NCBI RefSeq assembly: GCF_030147005.1
Contig: NZ_JASLAW010000139.1
Location: 1 to 16,223, forward strand
Length of the DNA stretch: 16,223 bases
From: Pseudomonas sp.
Lineage (GTDB): Bacteria; Pseudomonadota; Gammaproteobacteria; Pseudomonadales; Pseudomonadaceae
Direction: 5' to 3'
Position 1 is the first letter of the stretch, and each line of letters begins with the position of its first letter. Shown in pieces: positions 5,777 through 11,707 of this stretch. The position numbers and the translations under genes were made by a program. The notes beneath the pieces were generated by a model. The model had not been told where the DNA came from, made no database searches, and worked only from the letters and a program-made list of their open reading frames with translations.

Positions 5777-6472
5777 CTAGTTCCAGATGCGCAGCAGCGG
5801 CGGTAACTCTGCCAAGTCGCGAATTTCGGCATCCGGGCGCTTTTCGCCTTCCCAGGACTTGCCCGTCGGGTTGAACCACACCGCCCGCAGCCCCGCCTGC
5901 TGCGCTCCGGCAATGTCATCGCCTGGATGATCGCCAACATGCACCGCTGCGCCGGCCTCCACGCCGCCGCGCTGCAATGCCTCTTGAAACAATCGCGCAT
6001 CCGGCTTGGCGATACCGATATCTTCGGCGCGCAGGGCAAAGTGGAAGTAATCCGCCAGACCCACGCGCTGTACGTCTGCATTGCCGTTGGTGATGACCCC
6101 CAGCAGGAAGTGCTGGCGGAGCGCTTTGAGCATCGGCTCGGCTTCGGGGAAGACGGTGAGCTGGTGTCGCGCATGAATGAATGCCTCAAAACACACATCG
6201 GCCATCTCCGCGGCTTCAGGCTGTGGGTAGCCGGCCTCTTCGAATGCCTGCAGCAATACGCGGTGGCGCAAGAGGCTGATGCGGTGCTTGAGTTCAGGGT
6301 GATGCTGCAGCACCTGCTGGCGCAGGCTGGCGAAATGCTCCAGGGGCAGGTCGCCCACCTTGGACGCGTTGACCGCCAGCCATTCGCGCATTGACGCTTC
6401 GGCGCCGATGATGACGGGAACGTTGTCCCAAAGTGTGTCGTCCAGGTCGAAGGTGATCAGCTTGATACTCAT
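5777..6472 (-). CDS. yigB: HAD-superfamily phosphatase, YigB-like
   Basis: The 231-residue protein has all four HAD motifs: I, FDLDDTLWD, with nucleophile Asp9 and acid/base Asp11; II, Thr128 in VITNGN; III, Lys156 in IAKPD; IV, HVGDHPGDD with Asp181 and Asp185/186. A helical C1 cap (about 16-105) lies between motifs I and II. E. coli YigB dephosphorylates FMN and the riboflavin intermediate 5-amino-6-(phosphoribitylamino)uracil; that substrate here is inferred from similarity and from the position next to xerC. Its ATG overlaps the xerC stop as ATGA (6469-6472), so it is probably translationally coupled. It is the last gene of the lptM operon. Confidence 0.88.
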   Translation of the reverse strand: MSIKLITFDLDDTLWDNVPVIIGAEASMREWLAVNASKVGDLPLEHFASLRQQVLQHHPELKHRISLLRHRVLLQAFEEAGYPQPEAAEMADVCFEAFIHARHQLTVFPEAEPMLKALRQHFLLGVITNGNADVQRVGLADYFHFALRAEDIGIAKPDARLFQEALQRGGVEAGAAVHVGDHPGDDIAGAQQAGLRAVWFNPTGKSWEGEKRPDAEIRDLAELPPLLRIWN

Positions 6473-7368
6473 GAGTCGCCGTCCTTGATGCGTTTGGCCC
6501 GTGGATGGGCGCTGTCATACACCGTCGCCAAGTGTTGGAAGTCGAGGTGGGTATAGATTTGCGTGGTCTTGATATCGGAGTGGCCGAGCAGCTCCTGTAC
6601 CGCGCGCAGGTCTTGGGACGACTCCAGCATGTGGCTGGCAAAGGAGTGCCTGAGCATATGCGGGTGCAGGTTTTGCCCCAGTTCCCGTTCGCCGGCGGCC
6701 TTCACGCGCAACTGAATGGCCCGTGGCCCCAGGCGTCGGCCCTGTTGGCTGATAAATACCGCGTCGTCTTTCGGGTTGGCCAGCGCCCGCAACGGCAACC
6801 ACAGTGCCAGGGCTTCACGGGCTTTCCTGCCGACGGGCAACACACGTGTCTTGCTGCCTTTGCCCAGCACCTGCACCAGCCCGTCCGCGAGGTCCAGTTG
6901 ATCAAGGTTCAGGCCGGTCAGCTCCGAGAGGCGCAGGCCCGAAGAATAGAACAGCTCGAGGATCGCCTGGTCGCGGTGCGCCAGAAAGTCATCCTCGACC
7001 GCGCCATCGAGCAGTTGCAGGGCGCGGTCGGTGTCCAGGGTCTTGGGCAGGCGCCGCTCGCCTTTGGGCGGCGACAGGCCGTTGGCCGGGTCGTGGTCGC
7101 ACAGGCCTTCGCGGTTCAGGTAGTGATAGAGCCCGCGCACCGCCGACAGCAGGCGCGACAGGCTGCGCGAGGACTGGCCTTGCTGGTGCAGCCGCGCGAC
7201 CAGGCTGCGCAGGCTCTGGATATCCAGGGCTTTCCAGCCGGCAACCTGGTGTTTTTCGCAATACGCCAGGACCTTGTTCAAGTCCCGCCGGTAGGCGTCC
7301 AGGGTATGAGGCGACACCTGGCGCTCGTTGCGCAGGTGAGCGCAATAAGCGTCCAGTTGCCGTTCCAT
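6469..7368 (-). CDS. xerC: Tyrosine recombinase XerC
   Basis: The 299-residue protein is the usual XerC length. An N-terminal SAM-like DNA-binding domain (about 1-85, starting MERQLDAYCAHLRNERQVSP) precedes the catalytic domain. The catalytic set is visible: Arg146 in SSGLRLSEL, Lys170 in LGKGSKTR, His237 and Arg240 in HPHMLRHSFASH, His263 in LGHSD and nucleophile Tyr272 in TTQIYTHLD. With XerD it resolves chromosome dimers at dif near the division septum, under FtsK control. The start lies 2 nt after the DUF484 stop, and the stop overlaps the next ATG. The dapF-DUF484-xerC linkage is conserved in gammaproteobacteria and separates it from XerD and integron or phage integrases. Confidence 0.96.
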   Translation of the reverse strand: MERQLDAYCAHLRNERQVSPHTLDAYRRDLNKVLAYCEKHQVAGWKALDIQSLRSLVARLHQQGQSSRSLSRLLSAVRGLYHYLNREGLCDHDPANGLSPPKGERRLPKTLDTDRALQLLDGAVEDDFLAHRDQAILELFYSSGLRLSELTGLNLDQLDLADGLVQVLGKGSKTRVLPVGRKAREALALWLPLRALANPKDDAVFISQQGRRLGPRAIQLRVKAAGERELGQNLHPHMLRHSFASHMLESSQDLRAVQELLGHSDIKTTQIYTHLDFQHLATVYDSAHPRAKRIKDGDS

Positions 7369-7370
7369 GG

Positions 7371-8087
7371 CTAGCGCACCGCGCGCAGGGCAGTGGTGAA
7401 GCGTGGCAAGACGCGGCCCAGCACTTCGGCGATATAGGTCAGGAACAGGGTACCCACCGAGCTTTTGTAATGCGCCGGATCGCGGCTGGCGATGGCCAGT
7501 ACGCCGTGCAGGCCTTGATGGCTGAGGGCAACCACGGCGGTGGAGCCGATCTGTTTGCGCTGTTCGGCACCAAACAGGAAGTCCAGCTCGTGTTCGCGCA
7601 GAGTGCCGCTGATGGTCTTGCCTTCCGAAAGCAGGCCGCCGATTGCGGTTTGTGCTTCGCCACCACTGACCCAGCGACCCACCGGCATCGGGTTATCGCT
7701 GAACAGGATCAGGCTGACAAACGGCACCTGGAAATCCTGGCGCAGGCTGTCTTCCACGGCCATCACCGTTTCTTCCAGGCTGACGGCGTCCATCAGGGTC
7801 AGGATCAGGCGACGGGTCTTGTCAAACAGGCGATCGTTGTCGCGGGCTACGTCCATCAGGTGCGAGAGCCGGTGGCGCATTTCGATATTGCGCTCGCGCA
7901 GGATCTTCATTTGCCGCTCCACCAACGACACGGTATCGCCGCGTTGATGAGGGATGCGCAACGCCGGCAGCAATTCTTCGTGCTCGACGAAGAAGTCCGG
8001 ATGAGCCTCAAGGTACGCCGCGACCGCAGCGGCCTCCAGGCTTTCACTTGAGGGGACGTGTGCGGGTACTTGAGGCTTATCGGTCAT
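7371..8087 (-). CDS. DUF484 family protein (GAF-like)
   Basis: The 238-residue cytoplasmic protein fits DUF484. It has an N-terminal segment AAVAAYLEAHPDFFVEHEEL (about 20-39), the signature SLVERQMKILRERNIEMRHRL (about 54-74) forming a helix or coiled coil, and a C-terminal GAF-like domain from about 95 onward (VPFVSLILFSD..., GVLAIASRDPAHYKSSVGTLFLTYIAEVLGRVLPR). The family lies almost always between dapF and xerC, but its function is not established. The GAF-like fold suggests binding of a small ligand or a partner protein. No enzymatic motif is visible. It lies 13 nt after dapF and 2 nt before xerC. Confidence 0.9.
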   Translation of the reverse strand: MTDKPQVPAHVPSSESLEAAAVAAYLEAHPDFFVEHEELLPALRIPHQRGDTVSLVERQMKILRERNIEMRHRLSHLMDVARDNDRLFDKTRRLILTLMDAVSLEETVMAVEDSLRQDFQVPFVSLILFSDNPMPVGRWVSGGEAQTAIGGLLSEGKTISGTLREHELDFLFGAEQRKQIGSTAVVALSHQGLHGVLAIASRDPAHYKSSVGTLFLTYIAEVLGRVLPRFTTALRAVR

Positions 8088-8100
8088 TGGTTTGGCTCAC

Positions 8101-8931
8101 TCATAGACGGACCTGTCCTTCGTATACACGCGAGGCCGGCCCGGTCATCATCACCGGGTGACCGAGGCCTGCCCATTCGATGGACAAGCGCCCACCCGGC
8201 AGGTCGATCAGCAGCGGCGAATCCATCCAGCCCTGGCTGATCGCGGCCACGGCGGCGGCGCAAGCACCGGTGCCGCAGGCCTGGGTTTCGCCGGCGCCGC
8301 GCTCCCACACACGCAGTTGCGCGCGGGAACGGTCGATCACCTGCAGGAAGCCCACGTTGACCCGCGCCGGAAAGCGCGGGTGGTGTTCGATCTTCGGTCC
8401 CAGTTCATGCACGGGCGCATTGTTGATGTCATCGACCCGCAGCACCGCATGGGGATTGCCCATGGACACGGCGGCGATAGCCACGGTGGTGCCGTCCACA
8501 TCCAACGCATAACTGAGCGCCTGCTCGGGCGCCTGGAACGGAATGTCCGCCGGCTCCAGGCGTGGCGCGCCCATGTTGACGCTGATCTGGCCGTCACTGC
8601 GGATATCCAGTTCGATTACGCCACCCTTGGTCTCGACGCGAATCTGGCGCTTGGCGGTCAAACGCTTGTCCAGCACAAAGCGAGCAAAGCAGCGCGCACC
8701 GTTGCCGCACTGTTCCACTTCAGAACCGTCGGAGTTGAAGATCCGATAACGGAAATCCACCTCCGGGTTGGTCGGCGCTTCCACCAGCAGTAATTGGTCG
8801 AAGCCAATACCGGTATGCCGGTCGCCCCATTGTTTGGCGTGCTTGGGCAGGATGTGCGCGTGCTGGCTGACCAGGTCGAGAACCATGAAGTCATTGCCCA
8901 GTCCGTGCATCTTGGTAAAACGCAGCAGCAT
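8101..8931 (-). CDS. dapF: Diaminopimelate epimerase DapF
   Basis: The 276-residue enzyme interconverts LL- and meso-diaminopimelate, the penultimate step to lysine and the source of the peptidoglycan cross-linking residue. It acts in the cytosol without cofactor. The two catalytic cysteines are visible in their conserved loops: Cys75 in SDGSEVEQCGNGARC and Cys219 in GETQACGTGACAA. Other hallmarks are the N-terminus MLLRFTKMHGLGNDF and SMGNPHAV (156-163). Length agrees with the E. coli enzyme (274). It starts 3 nt after the lysA stop, which implies coupling of the two consecutive enzymes of the pathway. Confidence 0.98.
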   Translation of the reverse strand: MLLRFTKMHGLGNDFMVLDLVSQHAHILPKHAKQWGDRHTGIGFDQLLLVEAPTNPEVDFRYRIFNSDGSEVEQCGNGARCFARFVLDKRLTAKRQIRVETKGGVIELDIRSDGQISVNMGAPRLEPADIPFQAPEQALSYALDVDGTTVAIAAVSMGNPHAVLRVDDINNAPVHELGPKIEHHPRFPARVNVGFLQVIDRSRAQLRVWERGAGETQACGTGACAAAVAAISQGWMDSPLLIDLPGGRLSIEWAGLGHPVMMTGPASRVYEGQVRL

Positions 8932-8934
8932 GGC

Positions 8935-10182
8935 TTACTCCGGCAGCAGGCTTTCGCCAGCATACAACTCGGCTACCGTCTCGCGGCGACGCACTTCAAA
9001 CGCTTGATCACCGTCCACCAGCACCTCGGCGGCTCGACCGCGCGTGTTGTAGTTGGAACTCATGACAAACCCATAGGCACCGGCCGAATGCACGGCCAGC
9101 AGGTCACCTTCTTCCAGAGCCAGCTGACGATCCTTGGCCAGGAAGTCGCCGGTCTCACAGATCGGGCCGACGATATCGTACGCACGCGCCTCGCTGTCGC
9201 GCGGTGTCACCGCTGTGACGTTCATCCAGGCCTGGTACAGCGCCGGGCGGATCAGGTCGTTCATCGCCGCATCGACGATGGCGAAATCCTTGTGCTCGGT
9301 GTGCTTGAGGTATTCGACCTGGGTCAGCAGCAAACCAGCGTTGGCGACGATATGGCGGCCCGGCTCGAACATCAGCGTCAGGTCGCGACCTTCGATGCGC
9401 TCGCGCACGGCCTTGATGTAGTCGGCAATCAACGGCGGCTCTTCATCGCGATAACGCACGCCCACACCGCCACCCAGATCGATGTGGTGCAGGTAGATGC
9501 CGCATTCGCCGAGGCGGTCGATCAGCGCCAGCAGGCGGTCGAGAGCATCCAGGAAAGGCGGCAGGGTGGTCAGTTGCGAGCCGATATGGCAGTCGACGCC
9601 CAACACTTCCAGGTTCGGCAATTGGGCGGCGCGGATGTACACGTCTTCGGCGTCGGCAATGGCGATGCCGAACTTGTTCTCTTTGAGACCGGTGGAAATG
9701 TACGGGTGCGTGCCCGCATCGACGTCCGGGTTGACGCGCAGGGAGATCGGCGCGCGAACGCCCATCTCGGCGGCCACGACCTGCAGGCGCTCCAGCTCGT
9801 CGGTGGACTCGATGTTGAAGCAGTGCACACCCACTTCCAGGGCGCGACGCATGTCTTCGCGGCTCTTGCCGACGCCGGAGAACACGATCTTGTCGGCCTG
9901 GCCGCCGGCGGCCAATACACGTTCCAGTTCGCCACGGGACACAATGTCGAAACCAGCGCCAAGGCGCGCCAGGACATTGAGTACACCCAGGTTGGAGTTG
10001 GCTTTCACCGCATAGCACACCAGATGCGGCACGCCTTCCAGGGAGTCGGTGAACGAGCGGTATTGCGCTTCGATGTGGGCGCGCGAATACACATAAGTCG
10101 GGGTGCCAAAGCGCTCGGCAATCGCGGACAGCGCCACGCCTTCCGCGAACAGCTCGCCGTCCCGGTAGTTAAAAGCGTCCAT
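8935..10182 (-). CDS. lysA: Diaminopimelate decarboxylase LysA
   Basis: The 415-residue fold-type III PLP enzyme decarboxylates meso-diaminopimelate to L-lysine. The PLP lysine is in VCYAVKANSN (Lys about 58), and the barrel carries DIVSRGEL, CHIGSQ and HHIDLGGGVGVRY (phosphate-binding glycines). The C-terminal beta domain has MFEPGRHIVANAG, GPICETGDFLAKDR with the substrate-binding Cys/Glu, and HSAGAYGFVMSSNYN. The GPICE(T/S)xD motif distinguishes it from other PLP decarboxylases. The start at 10182 is preceded by AGGGA and lies 9 nt after the lptM stop. It is not beside a LysR-type gene here, so a LysR-regulated arrangement as in enterobacteria is not seen. Confidence 0.98.
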   Translation of the reverse strand: MDAFNYRDGELFAEGVALSAIAERFGTPTYVYSRAHIEAQYRSFTDSLEGVPHLVCYAVKANSNLGVLNVLARLGAGFDIVSRGELERVLAAGGQADKIVFSGVGKSREDMRRALEVGVHCFNIESTDELERLQVVAAEMGVRAPISLRVNPDVDAGTHPYISTGLKENKFGIAIADAEDVYIRAAQLPNLEVLGVDCHIGSQLTTLPPFLDALDRLLALIDRLGECGIYLHHIDLGGGVGVRYRDEEPPLIADYIKAVRERIEGRDLTLMFEPGRHIVANAGLLLTQVEYLKHTEHKDFAIVDAAMNDLIRPALYQAWMNVTAVTPRDSEARAYDIVGPICETGDFLAKDRQLALEEGDLLAVHSAGAYGFVMSSNYNTRGRAAEVLVDGDQAFEVRRRETVAELYAGESLLPE

Positions 10183-10191
10183 GAGGGTCCC

Positions 10192-10359
10192 TTAGTAAGT
10201 GTCGTGCTTGTGCGCCTTGGAAGGCTTTTGCGACGACTGCGCCTGTTCGTTGGGGTCTTTGCTGTCGTCGGGCAGGTACAGCGGGCCTTTCTGACCACAG
10301 GCACTAACGAGGCAAGCGACCGCGACGAGCGCAGCAAGGGAAGAGATCAGGCGCTTCAT
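10192..10359 (-). CDS. lptM: LptM-type small lipoprotein (LppL/YifL)
   Basis: A 55-residue reading frame starts MKRLISSLAALVAVACLVSA and continues CGQKGPLYLP, ending HKHDTY. The basic N-terminus, hydrophobic stretch and lipobox LVSA-C put the lipidated cysteine at residue 21, giving a mature peptide of only 35 residues. CGQKGPLYLP is the signature of the LptM (YifL, pseudomonad LppL) family; in E. coli LptM helps LptD oxidative maturation and LptDE assembly at the outer membrane. AAGGA precedes the ATG. It is the first gene of the operon with lysA and dapF, the conserved pseudomonad order. Its short length makes it easy to miss. Confidence 0.92.
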   Translation of the reverse strand: MKRLISSLAALVAVACLVSACGQKGPLYLPDDSKDPNEQAQSSQKPSKAHKHDTY

Positions 10360-10393
10360 GGCGAAATCCTTGAATATGCATTAATTGCGCCCG

Positions 10394-10422
10394 AGTATAC
10401 CGACCACCCGCCAGCTTGCCTA
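10394..10422 (-). promoter_or_regulatory. Sigma-70 promoter of the lptM-lysA-dapF-DUF484-xerC-yigB operon
   Basis: On the minus strand TAGGCA (10422-10417) and TATACT (10399-10394) are separated by 17 bp, matching consensus at 4 and 5 positions. The start would be near 10387, about 28 nt before lptM. No other strong promoter is obvious before the operon, whose internal gaps are at most 13 nt. Confidence 0.55.
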
Positions 10423-10527
10423 TGCGCCGGAATACCCGTCCGGCGGGGGTTTGCCGAGATAGTCAGGAAGCAGGCTACGCTGGCTGAGGATATTTCGTAC
10501 CGCCAGCTGTGATGAAATCGGTATCCT

Positions 10528-10556
10528 TTGCAATCGGTGGGGCGCGTCCGTATCGT
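10528..10556 (+). promoter_or_regulatory. Candidate promoter of cyaY-DUF1289
   Basis: TTGCAA (10528-10533) and TATCGT (10551-10556) are spaced by 17 bp and match consensus at 4 positions each. The start would be near 10563, about 35 nt before cyaY. It is divergent from the lptM promoter. Confidence 0.42.
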
Positions 10557-10597
10557 GCGGCGCTTGAGCAGAACCAGACACTTTTGAGGTTGCCACA

Positions 10598-10945
10598 ATG
10601 AGTTTGACCGAAGCCCGTTTTCACGACCTGGTGGATGCGACCCAGCAGGCGCTGGAAGATATTTTCGACGACAGCGGCCTGGACGTGGACTTGGAAAACT
10701 CGGCCGGCGTGCTGACCGTCAAGTTCGAGAGCGGGCAGCAACTGATCTTCAGTCGCCAGGAGCCATTGCGTCAGCTGTGGCTGGCTGCGCGCTCCGGTGG
10801 CGTTCACTTCGACTACGACGAAGAGAGCGGCAAATGGCAGTGCGACAAGAGTGAAGAGCTGCTGGGCGAGATGCTTGCGCGCCTGGTCCAGGAATATACC
10901 GGCGAAGAGCTGGACTTTGATGAATTGAGTCAGGACGAACTCTGA
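10598..10945 (+). CDS. cyaY: Frataxin-like iron donor protein CyaY
   Basis: The 115-residue protein is slightly longer than E. coli CyaY (106), with extra acidic residues at the C-terminus (EELDFDELSQDEL). Helix 1 (MSLTEARFHDLVDATQQALEDI...) bears the acidic, iron-binding ridge (Glu20, Asp21, Asp24, Asp25). The sheet signature follows: VLTVKFESGQQLIFSRQEPLRQLWLAARSGGVHFDY (38-73). Bacterial frataxin binds iron and modulates Fe-S cluster assembly on IscS/IscU in the cytosol. GAGGT precedes the ATG. Its position beside lptM and near cyaA is conserved across gammaproteobacteria. The next gene starts 2 nt after its stop. Confidence 0.95.
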   Translation: MSLTEARFHDLVDATQQALEDIFDDSGLDVDLENSAGVLTVKFESGQQLIFSRQEPLRQLWLAARSGGVHFDYDEESGKWQCDKSEELLGEMLARLVQEYTGEELDFDELSQDEL

Positions 10946-10947
10946 CC

Positions 10948-11166
10948 GTGACCCAGCCTGCACCCATACGCCCGCCCAAGCCGTTGTTCAGCAATGTCAG
11001 CCCGGCGGTGCCGTCACCTTGTATCAGTTTGTGTCGCCTGGACGAGCAGAAAGTCTGCCTCGGCTGCTTCCGCCACGTGGAGGACATCCGTGAGTGGCGC
11101 TCCGCCGACGATGCCAGGCGTCGAGTGATCTGCGCCGAGGCCGAACAGCGCAGGAGCCACGCCTGA
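10948..11166 (+). CDS. DUF1289 family small four-cysteine protein
   Basis: A 72-residue frame begins with GTG only 2 nt after the cyaY stop, so translation is probably coupled. The core SPCISLCRLDEQKVCLGCFR (23-42) holds Cys25, Cys29, Cys37 and Cys40, followed by EDIREW. This is the DUF1289 signature, and the spacing could bind zinc or an Fe-S cluster. Function of the family is not established. Cotranscription with frataxin makes an iron-related role attractive, but that is inference. The first ~20 residues are proline-rich and probably disordered; an alternative start further in is not obvious. Confidence 0.85.
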   Translation: MTQPAPIRPPKPLFSNVSPAVPSPCISLCRLDEQKVCLGCFRHVEDIREWRSADDARRRVICAEAEQRRSHA

Positions 11167-11173
11167 GGCTGTC

Positions 11174-11201
11174 TTGTTTATTTGTGACGCTGTGGTAGTG
11201 T
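11174..11201 (+). promoter_or_regulatory. Possible rnk promoter upstream of the leader terminator
   Basis: TTGTTT (11174-11179) and TAGTGT (11196-11201) are 16 bp apart, and the -10 is preceded by TGG, giving an extended -10. Transcription would start near 11208 and run through the terminator hairpin at 11235. Matches are modest. Confidence 0.35.
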
Positions 11202-11207
11202 CCGGGT

Positions 11208-11296
11208 ACACCTCAACTCATCGAGGTCCGTGAGAACCCCGCCTTTTTTGGCGGGGTTTTGCTTTTTTGTGCAGAAAAAAGGAGTCTGCCTGAATC
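11208..11296 (+). ncRNA. Putative rnk leader (attenuator) RNA
   Basis: The ~89-nt region before rnk contains a small stem ACCTC/GAGGT (11210-11214, 11223-11227), then a full intrinsic terminator (11235-11268), then only 28 nt with AAAAAAGGAG before the ATG. No promoter is visible between terminator and gene, so rnk transcripts probably have to pass the terminator. I recall a Pseudomonas 'rnk leader' attenuator family in RNA databases; this location and layout fit it, but I could not compare the covariance model. The start boundary is a guess. Confidence 0.55.
11235..11268 (+). terminator. Intrinsic terminator between DUF1289 and rnk
   Basis: The perfect 9-bp stem AACCCCGCC/GGCGGGGTT (11235-11243, 11250-11258) with a T6 loop is followed by TTTT-GC-TTTTTT. 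It would end the cyaY-DUF1289 transcript and may also act as a premature terminator for rnk. Confidence 0.88.
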
Positions 11297-11707
11297 ATGA
11301 CCACCGCACCGTCCATCATTCTCACCCGTCTTGACGTGCAGCGTCTGGAGCAACTGATCGACCGCTTGGGCGACGAGTTTCCAGGCGTCGAAGCGTTGCA
11401 AACCGAACTAGACCGCGCCGACGTGGTTGGCCACGATGAAGTGCCTGCAACTGTCGTGACCATGAACTCCAGCGTGCATTGCCGTGAACAAGGCAGTGGC
11501 AAGGACTATCACCTGACTCTGGTGTACCCCAAGGACGCGAATGCCGACGAAGGCAAGATTTCGATCCTGGCACCAATGGGCAGCGCGTTGCTTGGCCTGC
11601 AAGTGGGCCAGCACATTGATTGGCCTGCGCCGGGCGGCAAGACCCTCAAGCTTGAGTTGCTGAGTGTCGAAGGCCAGCCCACAGACGGCGGCGCCTTTCC
11701 TCTTTAA
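11297..11707 (+). CDS. rnk: Rnk, GreA-like regulator of nucleoside diphosphate kinase
   Basis: The 136-residue protein has a short N-terminal helical arm (about 10-42, LTRLDVQRLEQLIDRLG...LQTELDRA) and a C-terminal GreA/GreB-type FKBP-like domain (about 46-125) with VTMNSSVHCRE, YHLTLVYPKDA and ISILAPMGSALLGLQVGQ followed by HIDWPAPGG. The short arm lacks the long coiled coil and acidic tip of Gre factors, as expected for Rnk. Rnk was named for effects on nucleoside diphosphate kinase and alginate regulation, and the enterobacterial homologue binds RNA polymerase. The ATG follows GGAG at about 11 nt. Its TAA overlaps the cyaA stop on the other strand. Confidence 0.95.
   Translation: MTTAPSIILTRLDVQRLEQLIDRLGDEFPGVEALQTELDRADVVGHDEVPATVVTMNSSVHCREQGSGKDYHLTLVYPKDANADEGKISILAPMGSALLGLQVGQHIDWPAPGGKTLKLELLSVEGQPTDGGAFPL

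Noticed and set aside
8794..10512. 572-codon open frame on the plus strand opposite dapF, lysA and lptM
   Set aside because: It spans three well-supported minus-strand genes and their gaps. The composition is that of a reverse-complement shadow, with no domain seen.
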